Shown piece after piece: positions 22,778-33,721 of a DNA stretch of 64,000 nucleotides. Position 1 is the stretch's first letter, and each line of letters starts with the position of its first letter. The notes under the pieces were generated by a model. It had not been told where the DNA came from. It did not search any database and saw nothing but the letters and a program-made list of their open reading frames with translations. The stretch lies in the NCBI RefSeq assembly GCF_965363235.1, contig NC_134846.1, forward strand, positions 74,684,724 through 74,748,723. Direction: 5' to 3'. The stretch is from Mytilus galloprovincialis. Its lineage: Eukaryota; Mollusca; Bivalvia; Mytilida; Mytilidae. The position numbers and the translations under genes are program-made.

Positions 22778-23260
22778 ATAAGTTATTAACCATTAAAATA
22801 ACGTTTTCTCTGTTTGTGTTCAGTATTCTCGGTCCTCTTATCTTTCTGTTTACATTCACCAAAACCCCGCGGAAATCTCACATGCGTAGGTGCGTTCTAA
22901 AAGTCATGTACGTTTGTACAACAAAGTTTACATTAAAAATTATATAACTGTCCCGAATAAACAGCCGTCATGGATGCAAAGAGCTATTGGAGAAACAATT
23001 ATTTTAAAAATATAAATCTTTGTAAGATCTAGTTCAAATATTTATAGTTTTTCACTTGCTTTCCATCACGATATAATTAACGAGACGTTTTTTCAAACAC
23101 AACCAAATCACCCACCATGACAGCATTTTGTCCAATCACAGAAAGGATTTTCGAGCATGCGTTTTCTGTTGCCATAGTTAAGCGTCCTTAAGTTCAAAGG
23201 GCACAAACCGAAACTATACCGACTACGTCGGAAAAAAAGGTGTCGCGCTACTCGGACTTT

Positions 23261-23870
23261 AAGGATTATGTTCCGTTGTGTTGACTTAATGCTAAACATA
23301 TGGAAAATTTATAGAAAATCAACAGCCTTTCCCCTTGTACTCTCATATTTGGCGATTCGGTTCTAGATAGATAGCGGATTATTGCATGCAGGGCTAGCAA
23401 TTATTTCCTTAAAACAAGTTTATAAATCTAGATATTGGTGAAATCAAATATAAATATGGACCAATTCAAGTACACCTTTTAGGGTGTGCTTGACTCTCGT
23501 GACTCAGCATGAGGTATTTTTGAATTTGAAGGTTGATTAGAACTTTTTGCAAACAATAAACGCTAGGACATCATAGAAAAACAAGTAAGTTATCTATGTT
23601 CTGACTTTTATAACAAAATTCTCTGTATTAAGGTCTGTGGATTTTTTCAAAAATTTGCCACAAAATCCCCTTGTTCTATTAAATGCAATGGAACAATGAA
23701 TAATAATGCTTTGCACGACGTTTCCACTTAGTATATGTACAGAATGGGCCATCTCTGTTATTCATCAGCTTAACTGCTCTGATACTATTGTAGTTTTAAA
23801 ATTTCGTAATTACATGGTTCGAAAGAGGCCATCCACCTTAATTCTTTTTTGACTTTTTGCTTGAACAGAA
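23261..23870. repeat. Left arm of a large (~620 bp) inverted repeat
   Basis: Read forward, this arm matches the reverse complement of 27290-27915. Shared landmarks in order are AAGGATTATGT, ATGCTAAACATATGGAAA, GCCAAATATGAGAGTAC (inverse), AAGTTATCTATGTT, CTGTGGATTTT, TTTGCCACAAA and AAATGCAATG. Divergence is moderate. The outer ends meet at AAGGATTATGT. Confidence 0.75.
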
Positions 23871-23884
23871 AAAATCGCGACCAT

Positions 23885-25180
23885 GCCGACCGGATGTCAC
23901 GTTATTTTAATGTTTTCTTTCTAAATAAATATTATATTATGTTCTTTGACGGGCGGATCCAGGATTAAAGAAAGGGAGCGTTAGAAGATAATCTTTCACC
24001 GAGCGCGATGCAATAAAAAATTGGGCTAAAAACATAAAATAAGTGTAAAATGTACTAATTTAACGGTTTCTGACGTAGGTTAATGTGAAAGGGTTGGACA
24101 TTTTTGATACCATATTCTCTCCATTAATTGTCTATTTTAAAATGATTGGATAGATTCAAAGCTAATTATGTACATATATTTAATTTGGAATTTGTTGTAA
24201 AAAATGGACGGGAGACCTACATTTGCGCGAATTTACCTGTAGTTTACCTGAGGTTTTTATATTTTTTTTTTATTATTGTTTTGAACAAAAATTGTCGATC
24301 ATACCACATCTTGTTACTTCATATATTGATAAACATATATAAGACAAGTATTTATTTGTTTATATAAACATAAAAAAGCCCTACATTTATGTAAATGAAA
24401 AGTTTTGAATAAAATACACCGACTATCATGGAAAAGAACCTTTAAAGTATATAGTCATGAATAAAACACAGTAAACATCCGGTTGATTTATATGCGGAAA
24501 TCTTCTATAGATCAGTCCTTGCCTGGTAATTGTATCCTAGCGATTTGAGATAGCATTGACGGGAAATTTCACCAGTTAGGAATTTTAGAAATTATTGAAT
24601 TCAACGGTAAACTAAGTTTTCTCTTAGTTTTCGTTTTACAAGGTCTTGGTTATTGCTGCCACGAATTTTAATTTAAGTACTCGCCAGAACTTGTAGAATA
24701 ATCTCAACGAAAGTGTAGGTCTTATAGGTCTTATAGGAGCATTTGATATTGTATCGTCTACAAAACTGTTCAGTTTATTTTCACAATATTGAGTTGGTTT
24801 TTTTTTAATAAAAAGTGATGGATTTTAAGTTTTTGTATAAATCCGCGCAAATATAGTAGCTTTTCAACAGGTAAATGCGTTTTGTCGCCCAAAAGTGGAT
24901 TTTTCCCGCGTAATTTAGGACCAATCTGCGCAAACGTAACGAGCTGAAATGGACATGGAAAAATCTCCATAGCCAAGTCAGTCAATTATAAAATGGTTAC
25001 AACTAGCATCTGAAGAATGCAATTTGTGATTCGCACCCTGATGCATCTGATCATACATACTAATATAATTGATGTTTTACTTTATTCACTTAGCAATAAA
25101 ATGAAGCTCACAAAAACGTTTTAATCAGAGTTTCTAGTGATGACGTCTAAGCCAGGATTTACCAGAAGCATCTTCCTCGT
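23885..25180. other. No gene recognised; element remnant at 23951
   Basis: A GGCGGATCCAGGATTAAAG scrap at about 23952 is related to the short inverted-repeat element at 2436. The remainder is AT-rich with no coding support. Confidence 0.35.
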
Positions 25181-25189
25181 ATTTCGTCG

Positions 25190-25740
25190 ATTTCATACAT
25201 GTAGTTAAGTTCAATGTTTTTATGAACATACAAAAGTAACAGTTCATTTGAGCGTTCTTCTCCCATTGTACTGCGCGAAAAGGTTTTTAATATATTTCAA
25301 TGAGGAGTTTCCTTTTTGAAGAACTGGATGTTACGCTGGTCAATAAAAGTAAGCTCAGAATTTTACGATGGTTGGAAAAATCGTACTACACGCTCTTGGG
25401 TCTGTTACGGTAGACGGTTTGTCGGTCTGGTCTCCCCATTACTCGTTCCAGAGTCGAAACTCGTGTCTCAAAGAGGCAGGATATGGCATGTCCACTTCGT
25501 AGTAACCAACAATGTCATCTGTTGTGTGGTGAATGTTGCTTGGAATCGAAGTCAATGCCCTTACAACGGAAGCAGCATGTTCACCAAACCTTATATTGAA
25601 CTGCTGAATCACGGAGTCTAAGAATTGTAGAAAAAAACTGCACGTCGAAAATACACTTTTTCATTGTTGACAGGGATATTAATTAGCTGGGTCTTTATTA
25701 CCGTCATCACATCTAAACTTGCATAAAAAGCAGTGAAATC
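25190..25740 (-). pseudogene. hAT transposase relic, C-terminal dimerisation region
   Basis: The minus-strand translation gives SVIQQFNIRFGEHAASVVRA and LTSIPSNIHHTTDDIVGYYE (25615-25500), then MPYPASLRHEFRLWNE, DKPSTVTDPRACSTIFPTIV and NSSLKYIKNLF (to about 25260). The ending is NGRRTLK-like. This order, with a late S(S)LK-IK block, is the hAT C-terminal dimerisation region as found in P52rIPK/THAP0-like transposases. Frame changes occur near 25470 and 25340. The N-terminal and catalytic part is missing or unrecognisable apart from YFRRAVFFYNS near 25640. It lies inside the large inverted repeat. Confidence 0.7.
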
Positions 25741-25999
25741 CGGCATTTTCCAAAGTCAGATGCATTTTCCGAACATGGGCTTCTATCCTGTTTTCCTTGG
25801 CTATAATGGTCTCCGACTGTTTGTACTGCATACATCTGTATCATGTTTGTCAGTCCTCTTTTTTCTATCCGATGGAAAGACGTTTTAAAATACGAATAGA
25901 GTCAGATTTTCAGTCAAATTTAACAAACACTCGCCTATGTTGCCCTTTAGTACATGAAAACATCACTATTTTATTTTCATATATACTGAGTGCCAATGA

Positions 26000-27280
26000 A
26001 AACGCAACACTTTTTTTTTTTAAATAACATTTTTGTACAAAATAGTATTTTCTGTACAGTAATTGTTAATGACAGTTAAAGGGTTTATCTTAAGATAACA
26101 GTCATACAAAAATGTTCAATTACCACGATTCGAATGCAATACGTTTATGCAACACATTGCTACAATTCACTAACTCAGTCTCAATAACGAATGTGTCCAC
26201 TGCGTGCTGCAACGCAATCTCTACAAAGACGTGGCATTGACCTGACCAGACGTCGGATACGGTGTTGTGGAATGTTTGTCCATTCTTCCCGCACTGCAAT
26301 TTCAAGTTGGCGCAGCGTAACTGGTGGTGGCTGTCGTCGTCTTACGGCTTGTCCAAGTGTTGAATTGGACTCAAATCCGGCGAAAAGGCTGGCCATGGTA
26401 ATGTTTGAACATACATGGTTGTTTTTGATAAACGCAGTTGTGAGTCGTGCAGAGTGTGCACGAGCGTTATCTTGCTGAAAAAGATTAACATATTGATGTC
26501 TAGCCATAAACGGTATAACGGTCGACCGTCAAACTTCATGAATGTAGCGTTGAGCGTTTAAATTGCCATTGATAGTGATTAGTGGAGTTTTATGGTTGAA
26601 TGATGTTCCTTACCATACCATGACACTACCACCACCCCAACGATCTGTCTCTTGGATACACGAATCTGCATAGTGTTCTCCTCTTTGTCTCCACACACGA
26701 GTTCGTTCATCAATACGGCGAAGATGGAATCTTGATTCGTCATTCCATTAGACAGTGGTGCATTGCCTGTGTGATTCTGACGCTGTTGTGTCCATCTAAG
26801 GCGATTTTGGCGTCGTACTGCTGTCAGCATGTTACCACAGAAAGGCCTCCGTGCCCTTAATCCACTGCTGCGAAAACGGCGTCTTACCGTATTTGCTTCA
26901 ATTTGTCTCCTATGGACGCCGACAGTCTCACCGTATTTGCTTCAATTTGTCTCCTAAGGACGCCGACAGTCTCACCGTATTTGCTTCAATTTGTCTCCTA
27001 TGGACGCCAACAATCTCCCGGGCTGTTTGGACAGCCGTACGGAAACTATCTCGCAGATGCTGAAGACGATCCTGTTGGGCAGTAGTTGCTCTCTGACTTC
27101 CAGGACGTGGTCTATAATTCAAAGACCCAGTTCGGTTGAATCTTTGGATAAATCTGGTAATTGTCGAGGCTGAGTACTGCATTCTGTGTGCAATTTCACG
27201 ACTTAAAATGTCTACTTGCACCATGCCCCAAACTTCATGTCTCTGGTTTCTGAAAGTCTTGGCATCTACGCCTTAGTTTA
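26000..27280 (-). pseudogene. Tc1-like transposase relic
   Basis: The minus strand encodes Tc1/mariner transposase pieces in order. The N-terminal helix-turn-helix region (27224-27030) includes ILSREIAHRM, TITRFIQRFNRTGSLNYRPR and GSQRATTAQQDR. The RGLRARRPF-like region with RRQNRLRWTQQ is near 26870-26790, followed by a block with VVVVSWYG (about 26620). Then come NLFQQDNARAHSARLTTAFI (26480-26420), LPWPAFSPDLSPIQHLD (about 26395-26345, another frame), and the tail LEIAVREEWTNIPQ with LVRSMPRLCRD. The second catalytic Asp (QQDNARAH) and the SPDLSPIQH motif are visible. Several frameshifts and a 44 bp triplication destroy the frame. AGTGCCAATGAAAACGCAAC at 25991 resembles a Tc1-type terminal repeat, but the matching right end was not found. 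Confidence 0.85.
26886..27017. repeat. 44 bp unit in three tandem copies within the Tc1 relic
   Basis: ACCGTATTTGCTTCAATTTG begins each unit at 26886, 26930 and 26974. Units 1 and 2 differ at one base and unit 3 has two or three changes near its end. Because 44 is not a multiple of three, each extra unit shifts the transposase frame, so the expansion itself inactivates the gene. Confidence 0.9.
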
Positions 27281-27289
27281 TTGTAGTGG

Positions 27290-27915
27290 CTTGCAAAAAA
27301 GGAATGGAAAGTTCAAATCTTAAGGTTTATGACCCCTTCTGTAGCCATTTTTGTACGAATTTTTCAAACTTCAATTGTATCAAAACTACAGATATAATGA
27401 ATAATAGAGATAAGGCATTTAGTACATATACCAAGGGGAAACTTGATGGAAAGCATAATTATTTACTGTTTCATTGCATTTACTAGAAAAAGAGTACTTT
27501 GTGGCAAATAAACCAAGATTTTTAAAGAAAATCCACAGCCTTTAATACAGAGATTTTCGTTATAAAATTTGAAACATAGATAACTCACTTGCTTTTATGA
27601 TGTGCTAGTGTTCATTTTCTACAAAATGTTGTAACTAACCTGTAAATTCCAAAATACCTCGTGCTGAGTCACTAAATTCGAGCGCACCCTTAAAGGTGTA
27701 CTTGATTTGGTCCATATTTTTATTTGTTTTAACCAATAACTACATTAATAAACTTGTTTTTCGGAAATCAATGCTAGCACTGCATGCAATAATCCTATAT
27801 CTATCAGTCATCAAATTGCCAAATATGAGAGTACAAGGATAAAGGCTGTGGATTTTCTATAAAATTTCCATATGTTTAGCATTGAATCACCACAAGGGTA
27901 CATAATCCTTAAGCA
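27290..27915. repeat. Right arm of the large inverted repeat
   Basis: This is the reverse-complement partner of 23261-23870. The inner edge lies directly beside the end of the Tc1 relic, and the outer edge (ACATAATCCTT) is about 165 bp from retrozyme copy D. The arms enclose about 3.4 kb. Confidence 0.75.
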
Positions 27916-28080
27916 CAGCTTTCCAAACAACCATGAAAAAATCACCCGTGCGTAAAATAGCGGTGCACTCGACTCTCCCCTCTTTTCTGTAACCAAGCAC
28001 GTAACTTTTTTTCTAAAATCAGTCAAGCGTAAAGTTGTCGAAAGAAATTGACGATTCATTTTCAAACCGATATAGGTAAT

Positions 28081-28110
28081 CTTATGGAGACGAAACGTAC
28101 GTCTGACGTA
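28081..28110 (+). ncRNA. 5'-truncated hammerhead ribozyme (copy D, first)
   Basis: Only the 3' part of stem II, GAAA, the 2 bp stem III with loop GTAC, the GTC triplet (28101-28103) and the stem I 3' arm TGACG are present. The CTGATGA half is absent, as expected if reverse transcription or insertion started mid-ribozyme. Confidence 0.7.
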
Positions 28111-28209
28111 CTAAATTATAATCCTGGTACCTTTGATAACTATTTACACCACTGGATCGATGCCACTGGTGGTGGACGTTTCGTCCCCAAGGGTATCACC
28201 AGCCCAGTA

Positions 28210-28229
28210 GTCAACACTTCGGTGTTGAC
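28210..28229 (+). ncRNA. 8 bp hairpin with UUCG tetraloop inside retrozyme D
   Basis: GTCAACAC (28210-28217) and GTGTTGAC (28222-28229) pair perfectly around TTCG, a stable C(UUCG)G tetraloop. The homologous hairpin of copy A (9521-9541) reads GTCAGCAC / GTGCTGAC around a five-base loop. An A-U pair is replaced by G-C, which is covariation. Confidence 0.75.
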
Positions 28230-28410
28230 ATGAATATCAATAATGTGGTAATTTTTATAAATTTCCCGTTTACAAAACTTTGAATTTTTTGGATTTTCTT
28301 ATCCCAGGCATAGATTACCTTAGCCGTATTTGGCACAACTTTTTGGAATTTTGGATCCTCGATGCTCTTCAACTTTGTACTTGTTTGGCTTTATAAATAT
28401 TTTGATATGA

Positions 28411-28454
28411 GCGTCACTGATGAGTCTTATGGAGACGAAACGCGCGTCTGGCGT
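28411..28454 (+). ncRNA. Type I hammerhead ribozyme (copy D, complete)
   Basis: Stem I GCGTCA / TGGCGT (five pairs including one G-T, plus a terminal G-T), CTGATGA core at 28417-28423, stem II GTC/GAC with loop TTATGGA, GAAA at 28437-28440, 2 bp stem III closed by loop GCGC, and cleavage after the GTC at 28446-28448. All invariant core positions are present. Very short stem III with a tetraloop is typical of metazoan retrozyme hammerheads. Confidence 0.85.
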
Positions 28455-28696
28455 ACTAAATTATAATCCTGATACCTTTGATAACTATTGTACAATTATT
28501 TATGGCAGAGCATCCACTTTGTATAATCCTTGATGCTGATAAGTGAATATCGCATTGATATCACCCACCTCCAACTTGTAATCCCGTTTTTGCCAGAAAT
28601 CTTAAGAATTGTCAGAACATACAAGTCCATTGCAACGTTTAGACGGGCTTTTTGTCGGGATGTATAAGTACCCAGCCACGTCCACTTGTATTTTTG

Positions 28697-29096
28697 TCCA
28701 TCTGATGAGTTAAGCCTTTTTCAACTGATTTTTGATTTTTATAGTTCGTTGTTATGTTGTACTGTTATACCACTGTCCCAGGTTAGGGGGAGGGTTGGGA
28801 TCCCGCCAGATTATTTCTGTATGTGCCTGTCCCAAGTCAGGAGCCTATAATTCAGTGGTTTTAGTTTGTTTATGTGTTACATATTTTTTTTTTCGTTCAT
28901 TTTTTTATATAAATAAGGCCGTTAGTTTTCTCGTTTGAATTGTTTTACATTGTCTAATCGGGGCCTTTTATAGCTGACTATGCGGTATGGACTTTGCTCA
29001 TTGTTGAAGGCCGTACGGTGACCTATAGTTGTTAATTTCTGTGTCATTTTGGTCTTTTGTGGATAGTTGTCTCATTGGCAATCATACCACATCTTT
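28697..29096 (-). repeat. R1 dispersed repeat, long copy
   Basis: In the inverse direction it starts AAAGATGTGGTATGATTGCC, then GAGACAACTATCCACAAAAG, TATAGGTCACCGTACGGCC and AATTCAAACGAGAAAACTAA, and ends in a CCCAACCCTCCCCC-type region. It is the longest of the R1 copies here. Confidence 0.75.
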
Positions 29097-29109
29097 AAAT
29101 TATATTCAC

Positions 29110-30440
29110 TAAGGTGGGATACAACATTCTGCAATTAGAACGTATTATTAAGATAGAACATTTAACAATAAATATGAACTGTTTCTCTGCAGTCCAAGCT
29201 TTCACCACCTGTAAAAATGATTGTTCGTTGTAAAATCTGCCCATGTCTCTGTAAATCTCTTGAAGATATTTGTTGTTCTTAAGGTCTTTCAGGTTACAAG
29301 TCAATCGATTATCATCTTTAAACATCCTAGTTTGTTTATCCACCGGCTTATCAGTGTTCTGGGAGTTCGATTTCCTTTCAACGTTTCCCTTCACTTCTAC
29401 TTTGTTTGTTGATTTCTAATTGAGAACTGGTTTTTTTTTTCGGCGTTACTGTGCTTTTATCCTTCAAGTTCTGTATCGGAAGTTACTTGTTTCTTTTGTC
29501 CCAACGTTCTTCAATAGTCTAAGTACTCCTACCCTTCCTTGTGACTACCCGATGGTCAGATTTTATGGACTTTAAAACGGCAAGTTCTTGTACAACAGTG
29601 ATGTGATCTTTCAACTGGACGTATATTTCATCCAAACGATTAGTGGTTTTCCCATCAATTTGTATATGTTTCAGTATTTGAAACCTTTTTTTCAATTTTT
29701 GTGTTTCCACGTACAACATCAGAGGGATAAGTTCTGTTATACACCATTTGTTGTTCCGTGTCTGGATAGGTCCCCCAGAAGAAGGTTTGTCCATAATGGT
29801 ATTGTTGGTATGTACAATTAGTGTATTTTATCTAGTAGGACGGGAGAATATCTATTGTTTCGAGGTAACTGTTTAAGTATCGGTAATTCCTCAAGCTCAT
29901 TCCTCACTGTCTGCAAAATATTGTTGGTTAACAATAACAAAATTCATTTCTAGTGGACATCATATCAAAATCTTCTTCAGTCAAAAAATCTGGGTTTACT
30001 TCCTCAGTAAACATTTCCGTAACTTTTGCATCCCCTGAATACAGGCTATCGGTACAAATGTCTGCCAGTGCGTTTCTGTCCATGTCTAAAGTAGAAACTT
30101 TTTCTTGATGAACTCAATGAACTCCAATGTCTTTTTGTCTAAAACTGTTGATGACAGAACGTATTAAATTGCCCTTAATCTTTCCTCTAAATCTGTAAGT
30201 GTTGCCGAGTTTAAAAAAAGTACTAAAGAAGTACATTCCGAAATCATAATTGGTTTTGTAGTGATCTTTGATAATTTTGCGAAATGAACCCATGACATGG
30301 GATAGACAGGTATGAGGGAAAGTTCCATGAAAATCATTATCTGTGGCCGCACCAGTTACTTTTCTATATGCCCTGTTTCTAAATGTGTTCAGGTTTTCAT
30401 TGTTAAATTCTGATAATACAGTCATTCCCAAAAAATGGGT
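29110..30440 (-). pseudogene. Unidentified decayed protein-coding region
   Basis: Four minus-strand stretches have coding character but sit in different frames. They include TVLSEFNNENLNTFRNRAYR with VTGAATDNDFHGTFPHTC (30431-30114), MDRNALADICTDSLYSGDAK with MFTEEVNPDFLTEEDFDMMS (about 30085-29950), ILQTVRNELEELPILKQL (about 29910-29850), GGPIQTRNNKWCITELIPLM with HIQIDGKTTNRLDEIYVQLK (29794-29519), and DLKNNKYLQEIYRDMGRFY (about 29290-29230). Together they span about 1.3 kb with at least three frame breaks. I do not recognise the family. It may be the downstream part of the element that encodes the basic protein at 31346-32445, since both lie on the same strand. Confidence 0.4.
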
Positions 30441-30604
30441 ACAATTCGAATGTAGACACAGTAAAAAAAAATCTCAACTGAGCAGCGAGAGAGTGCTGTT
30501 ATCTTCTGTGTCTATATCTAGTCTGTCATTTTTTAAATTTTTACTTACACCATTTAAGTGGTTTTCAAGTTTTAGCATTTTTTCAAAGACAAGGTAAGTA
30601 TGAA

Positions 30605-33600
30605 CGTATCGGAGGTTAGTGTTGTATAAAGTCACCGGAAACATTGCATCAGAGAGAAACACAAAATGTAAACCAAGGCTCATATGAAATGGCTAACATT
30701 TACCACCATAACAAAATGATTTATGTGCATTCTTCTGTATATATTGAAAGCAAATACCAATTTAAAGGTCTAAATTAAAATAGTGTTTAAAAATTAATTC
30801 AAATTAGTAGTTTTCACAACTTAATTAGTAATGAATTTAAACTTATGAATTGTTATGTTGTATACTATTCTAGTTTCATAATACACCTTTACAGGAAAAA
30901 ACCCATTATATATGTTTTGAATCACTGGTATGAATGTTTTATGCTTGTAAATCCACACCCTATCTTTGTTACGGAGGTTAATATCAAACCAGTATTCAAA
31001 TGCTGATACAAAGTAACACTCAACTCTTTAATGCTAGCTTTTCAAAACAAATTATTGACAATACAAACTAAAAAAACTGTTTTCTATCAAATTATATGTT
31101 TCTTTTAGTCAAATGGACTTGTTCATGTCAAAATCTCCGTAACGATTCAACGACTTTCACTAAGTAATATTTTTTTACCTAAACCGAATAATGTTCACCT
31201 TAATTTTATATTTCTAGTAACCAAAAAGTAAAAATCATTTACCATATTAGGAAAAAGATATAATTGTGCACTGACATTAAGATGAAATATGTTATTTTCA
31301 AATATATTTTCTTGTAACGGAGGTTATACTTTCTCTGAATAACCATTAACACATAAAAGAAAACAAAAATAGACCCTTTATTTTCAAAGCCAAATTCTGA
31401 TGTTTCGAACACAGACATGTTTTTCGGTTTGCAAAGTCAGCGAGAATTATATGAGGAGGTCTTAACTTGTAAAATACTGTTCTTGATATATGGATTGTCG
31501 GGTTTTCCAGTTTGAACTTTTCGTACAAGTTCATTACATAATCGGACAAAACATGTTTCTGTTTGGTTTCTTTGTTTGTTGTTTTGGTATCTTTCTTGCC
31601 TGGCAATGTAGTACTGTTATCTTCTCTTTCTAGGAACTCTATTACTATATGTTTGACCTGTTCGGACATAGCTTTGCCTTTCCTTGCTTTTGACAAAGCA
31701 CTAACCTTCTTTCTGTTAATACCAAGAGATCTACTCAAGGCTGATGAACACCGGTACTTGGAAATCAGGACTGACCAGATAGATTTAATGCCTTTCTTTT
31801 TTTTCTGTTTAACTGATGACTGTATGCTATGGAGCACTGTGTTGGAAAGTAGTAGTTTTTTTCTTACTTGTGCTGCTCTTTTCCTATCTAGTTTCAATGA
31901 ATTGACTTCTGTTCTAGTTTTGGATCTAGGGGTCATTTCATTGACAGAAATGCCCGCCTCACTATCCATACTGGAAATGTCTGCGTCCTCCGCATCTGTA
32001 GATGTTAACATCATTGAAGGTTTCTTTTTATTCAAACGCTCTATTCTCTTCTGTAACCTTTTATTCTTTCTTTCTAGTTCTATATTCTTATCAGACAGTT
32101 CACTATTCTTTCTATAGGCTGTTCTTAACGATCTTCGGTATGTTTTTCTCACTTGCTTTCCCTTTTTCACGTTGGTGATTGGCAACTTGACTATCAGTGT
32201 GGACGAGGTGGAAGGTCCTGCAACTTCGATTGTTTCATTTTGTACTCGTTTGACTTTCTGTAATGCCGTTTTGACTATTTACACAGTTCTTCTCTCCTTT
32301 TCTTTAAAGCATCAGGGGAAAGTAAATGCGATGGAATATATGCATCTCTTTTTCTTTGAGCTTCTTTCTTGAGATATGCAACTGGTTTTTTGGCTTTTTG
32401 TTTCTCTCTATATCGTCTCTGTCTTTCTGCATTACTCAGTGGCATTTTCTAGAAGAAAAGAAATAATGTATTGATAATAATTGTAATGTTAAAAAAAGAA
32501 TGGAAAAACATTGTATTGATAAAAACGCATGCGCAAGCAAGCAAGAGAACACGCACACAATCCATCAAACACTCACATACATACTATTATGTATATATAC
32601 TCGACCATGAAGTTTTTGAGTCAACTAGTTTTCATTTCGAAAATTTCTATCCTCCGTAACGACATTTAAAACCTCCATAACGGACAATTCCAGTTCGTAC
32701 CAACATCAAACATATAAATGAATGTAAATATTGGAATTAAATGACTATCAAGACAACAGAATTAAATATTTTCCTTAGTAAATCCTTATCGAAGAACAGT
32801 AAAGTCCTATAAAAGAAAAAACTTTTTTTTTCTTAAATTTCTATCCTCCGTAACGTAAATCAATGATGTCGTCTATGAATAACGCCTCTTTTTTATATTT
32901 ATTAGTGGTAATTGATGGACTGACTTGGTATCTATAACAATGTACAAGAACTTTAATTGTAATGTTCGTGTTTGCATGTTTGGATATTTTTTTTTATTTG
33001 CATAACCTCCGTTACATTGATGAGTTATAAATATTCTTGATAATTTTTGCCTATACACCGCTGTTAAAGTTGTGATTGTCGTCGTATTTGCACAAGTTGT
33101 ATTGTAGACTATTTTATATCCCAGAAAATGGCTGATATAACGTTTATTATACGTTTTAATGTTGTTCACATAGTAGGGAAAAAATAAGTTAACCTACCTT
33201 TCTCAAAACAATAAAAATATTCTCAATATCTGTATTTTGTTCGTCTGTATCATTTATAATAAAAGCTGTCTGCTACAAAAATTACTTCCGGCGGTGTCAG
33301 TAGCCGCTGATACTGATAAAAACGTCCGACACTAAAACTGTAACAACTGCGTCACGGAGGTTATTTGAACGGAGGTTAGTTTTATTTACATTATTTTGGA
33401 AACTTGTAACAACACTGTTGAGTTGCTTTATGAAAACTGATTAATGAGAAGCTTTATGGGTCCTTTCAGTAAAATAATCATCATTTGAGTTGTCCTTGGT
33501 TAGAACGTTCCAGAATACACGTTACGTAGGTTAGATTCTTATATACGACAATCGAAAAAAAAGAGAAAAAGATTTTTTTCAATTTTCATTTCATTGCATC

Positions 33601-33721
33601 AAAGGTTAAAGGCAGCATTTTAAAATTTGACGTATCAACATTGCTAAAAGTCATATTGGGCATGTTTTCCAATCGTATAAATATGTTCTGATGATTCATG
33701 AAGATACGTTACGGTAGGTTA
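30605..33721. repeat. Cluster of ~12 GTTACGGAGGTTA-like motifs
   Basis: Plus orientation: 30605 (one base altered), 30968-30980, 31314-31326, 33351-33363, 33368-33379, 33521-33533 and 33708-33721. Minus orientation (TAACCTCCGTTAC form): 31133-31144, 32651-32661, 32670-32683, 32845-32855 and 33003-33015. None falls inside the coding frame 31346-32445, and I found no close copy elsewhere in the window. Spacing is irregular, so this is not a satellite. It resembles a set of protein binding sites. Confidence 0.7.
31346..32445 (-). pseudogene. Basic coiled-coil protein of an unnamed multi-copy family, one frameshift
   Basis: From ATG 32445 the frame opens MPLSNAERQRRYREKQKAKK and runs 56 codons to a stop near 32278. 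A one-base shift in an A run (32275-32283) continues as TALQKVKRVQNETIEVAGPS and then the long frame ending at 31346. Features in order: a basic start, a charged coiled-coil stretch (NSELSDKNIELERKNKRLQK), an acidic/serine linker, a second basic region (LDRKRAAQVRKKLL), a conserved block (EFLEREDNSTTLPGKKDTKT) and a cysteine block (TCLCSKHQN). I recall this architecture from a large uncharacterised family in molluscs, cnidarians and fish, probably mobile-element encoded. The family usually continues past the CLC-H motif, so the 3' end is truncated or spliced. The shift could be an assembly error. Confidence 0.6.

Larger units (their letters stand above)
28078..28495 (+). mobile_element. Hammerhead retrozyme copy D, 1.2-mer with 345 bp monomer
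   Basis: The copy starts inside a ribozyme (stem II CTTATGGAGAC at 28081), runs through one full body, ends with a complete ribozyme, and adds the post-cleavage segment again. The two predicted cleavage sites (after 28103 and after 28448) are 345 bp apart. The post-cleavage block (ACTAAATTATAATCCTGGTA and on to TTTGATAACTATT) is present at both ends. Inside are a region with CTGGTG / CACCAG pairing (about 28163-28202) and a perfect hairpin with a UUCG loop (28210-28229). A unit bounded by ribozymes is what tandem or circular RNA retrotransposition would leave. Confidence 0.85.

Noticed and set aside
26851..27173. Overlapping plus-strand frames with repeated SPMDADSLTVF
   Set aside because: They are antisense to the Tc1 relic and produced by the 44 bp triplication.
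31563..32117. 184-codon plus-strand open frame
   Set aside because: It is the antisense shadow of the basic coiled-coil protein. Its phenylalanine/leucine/serine-rich composition is the complement of a lysine/glutamate-rich frame.
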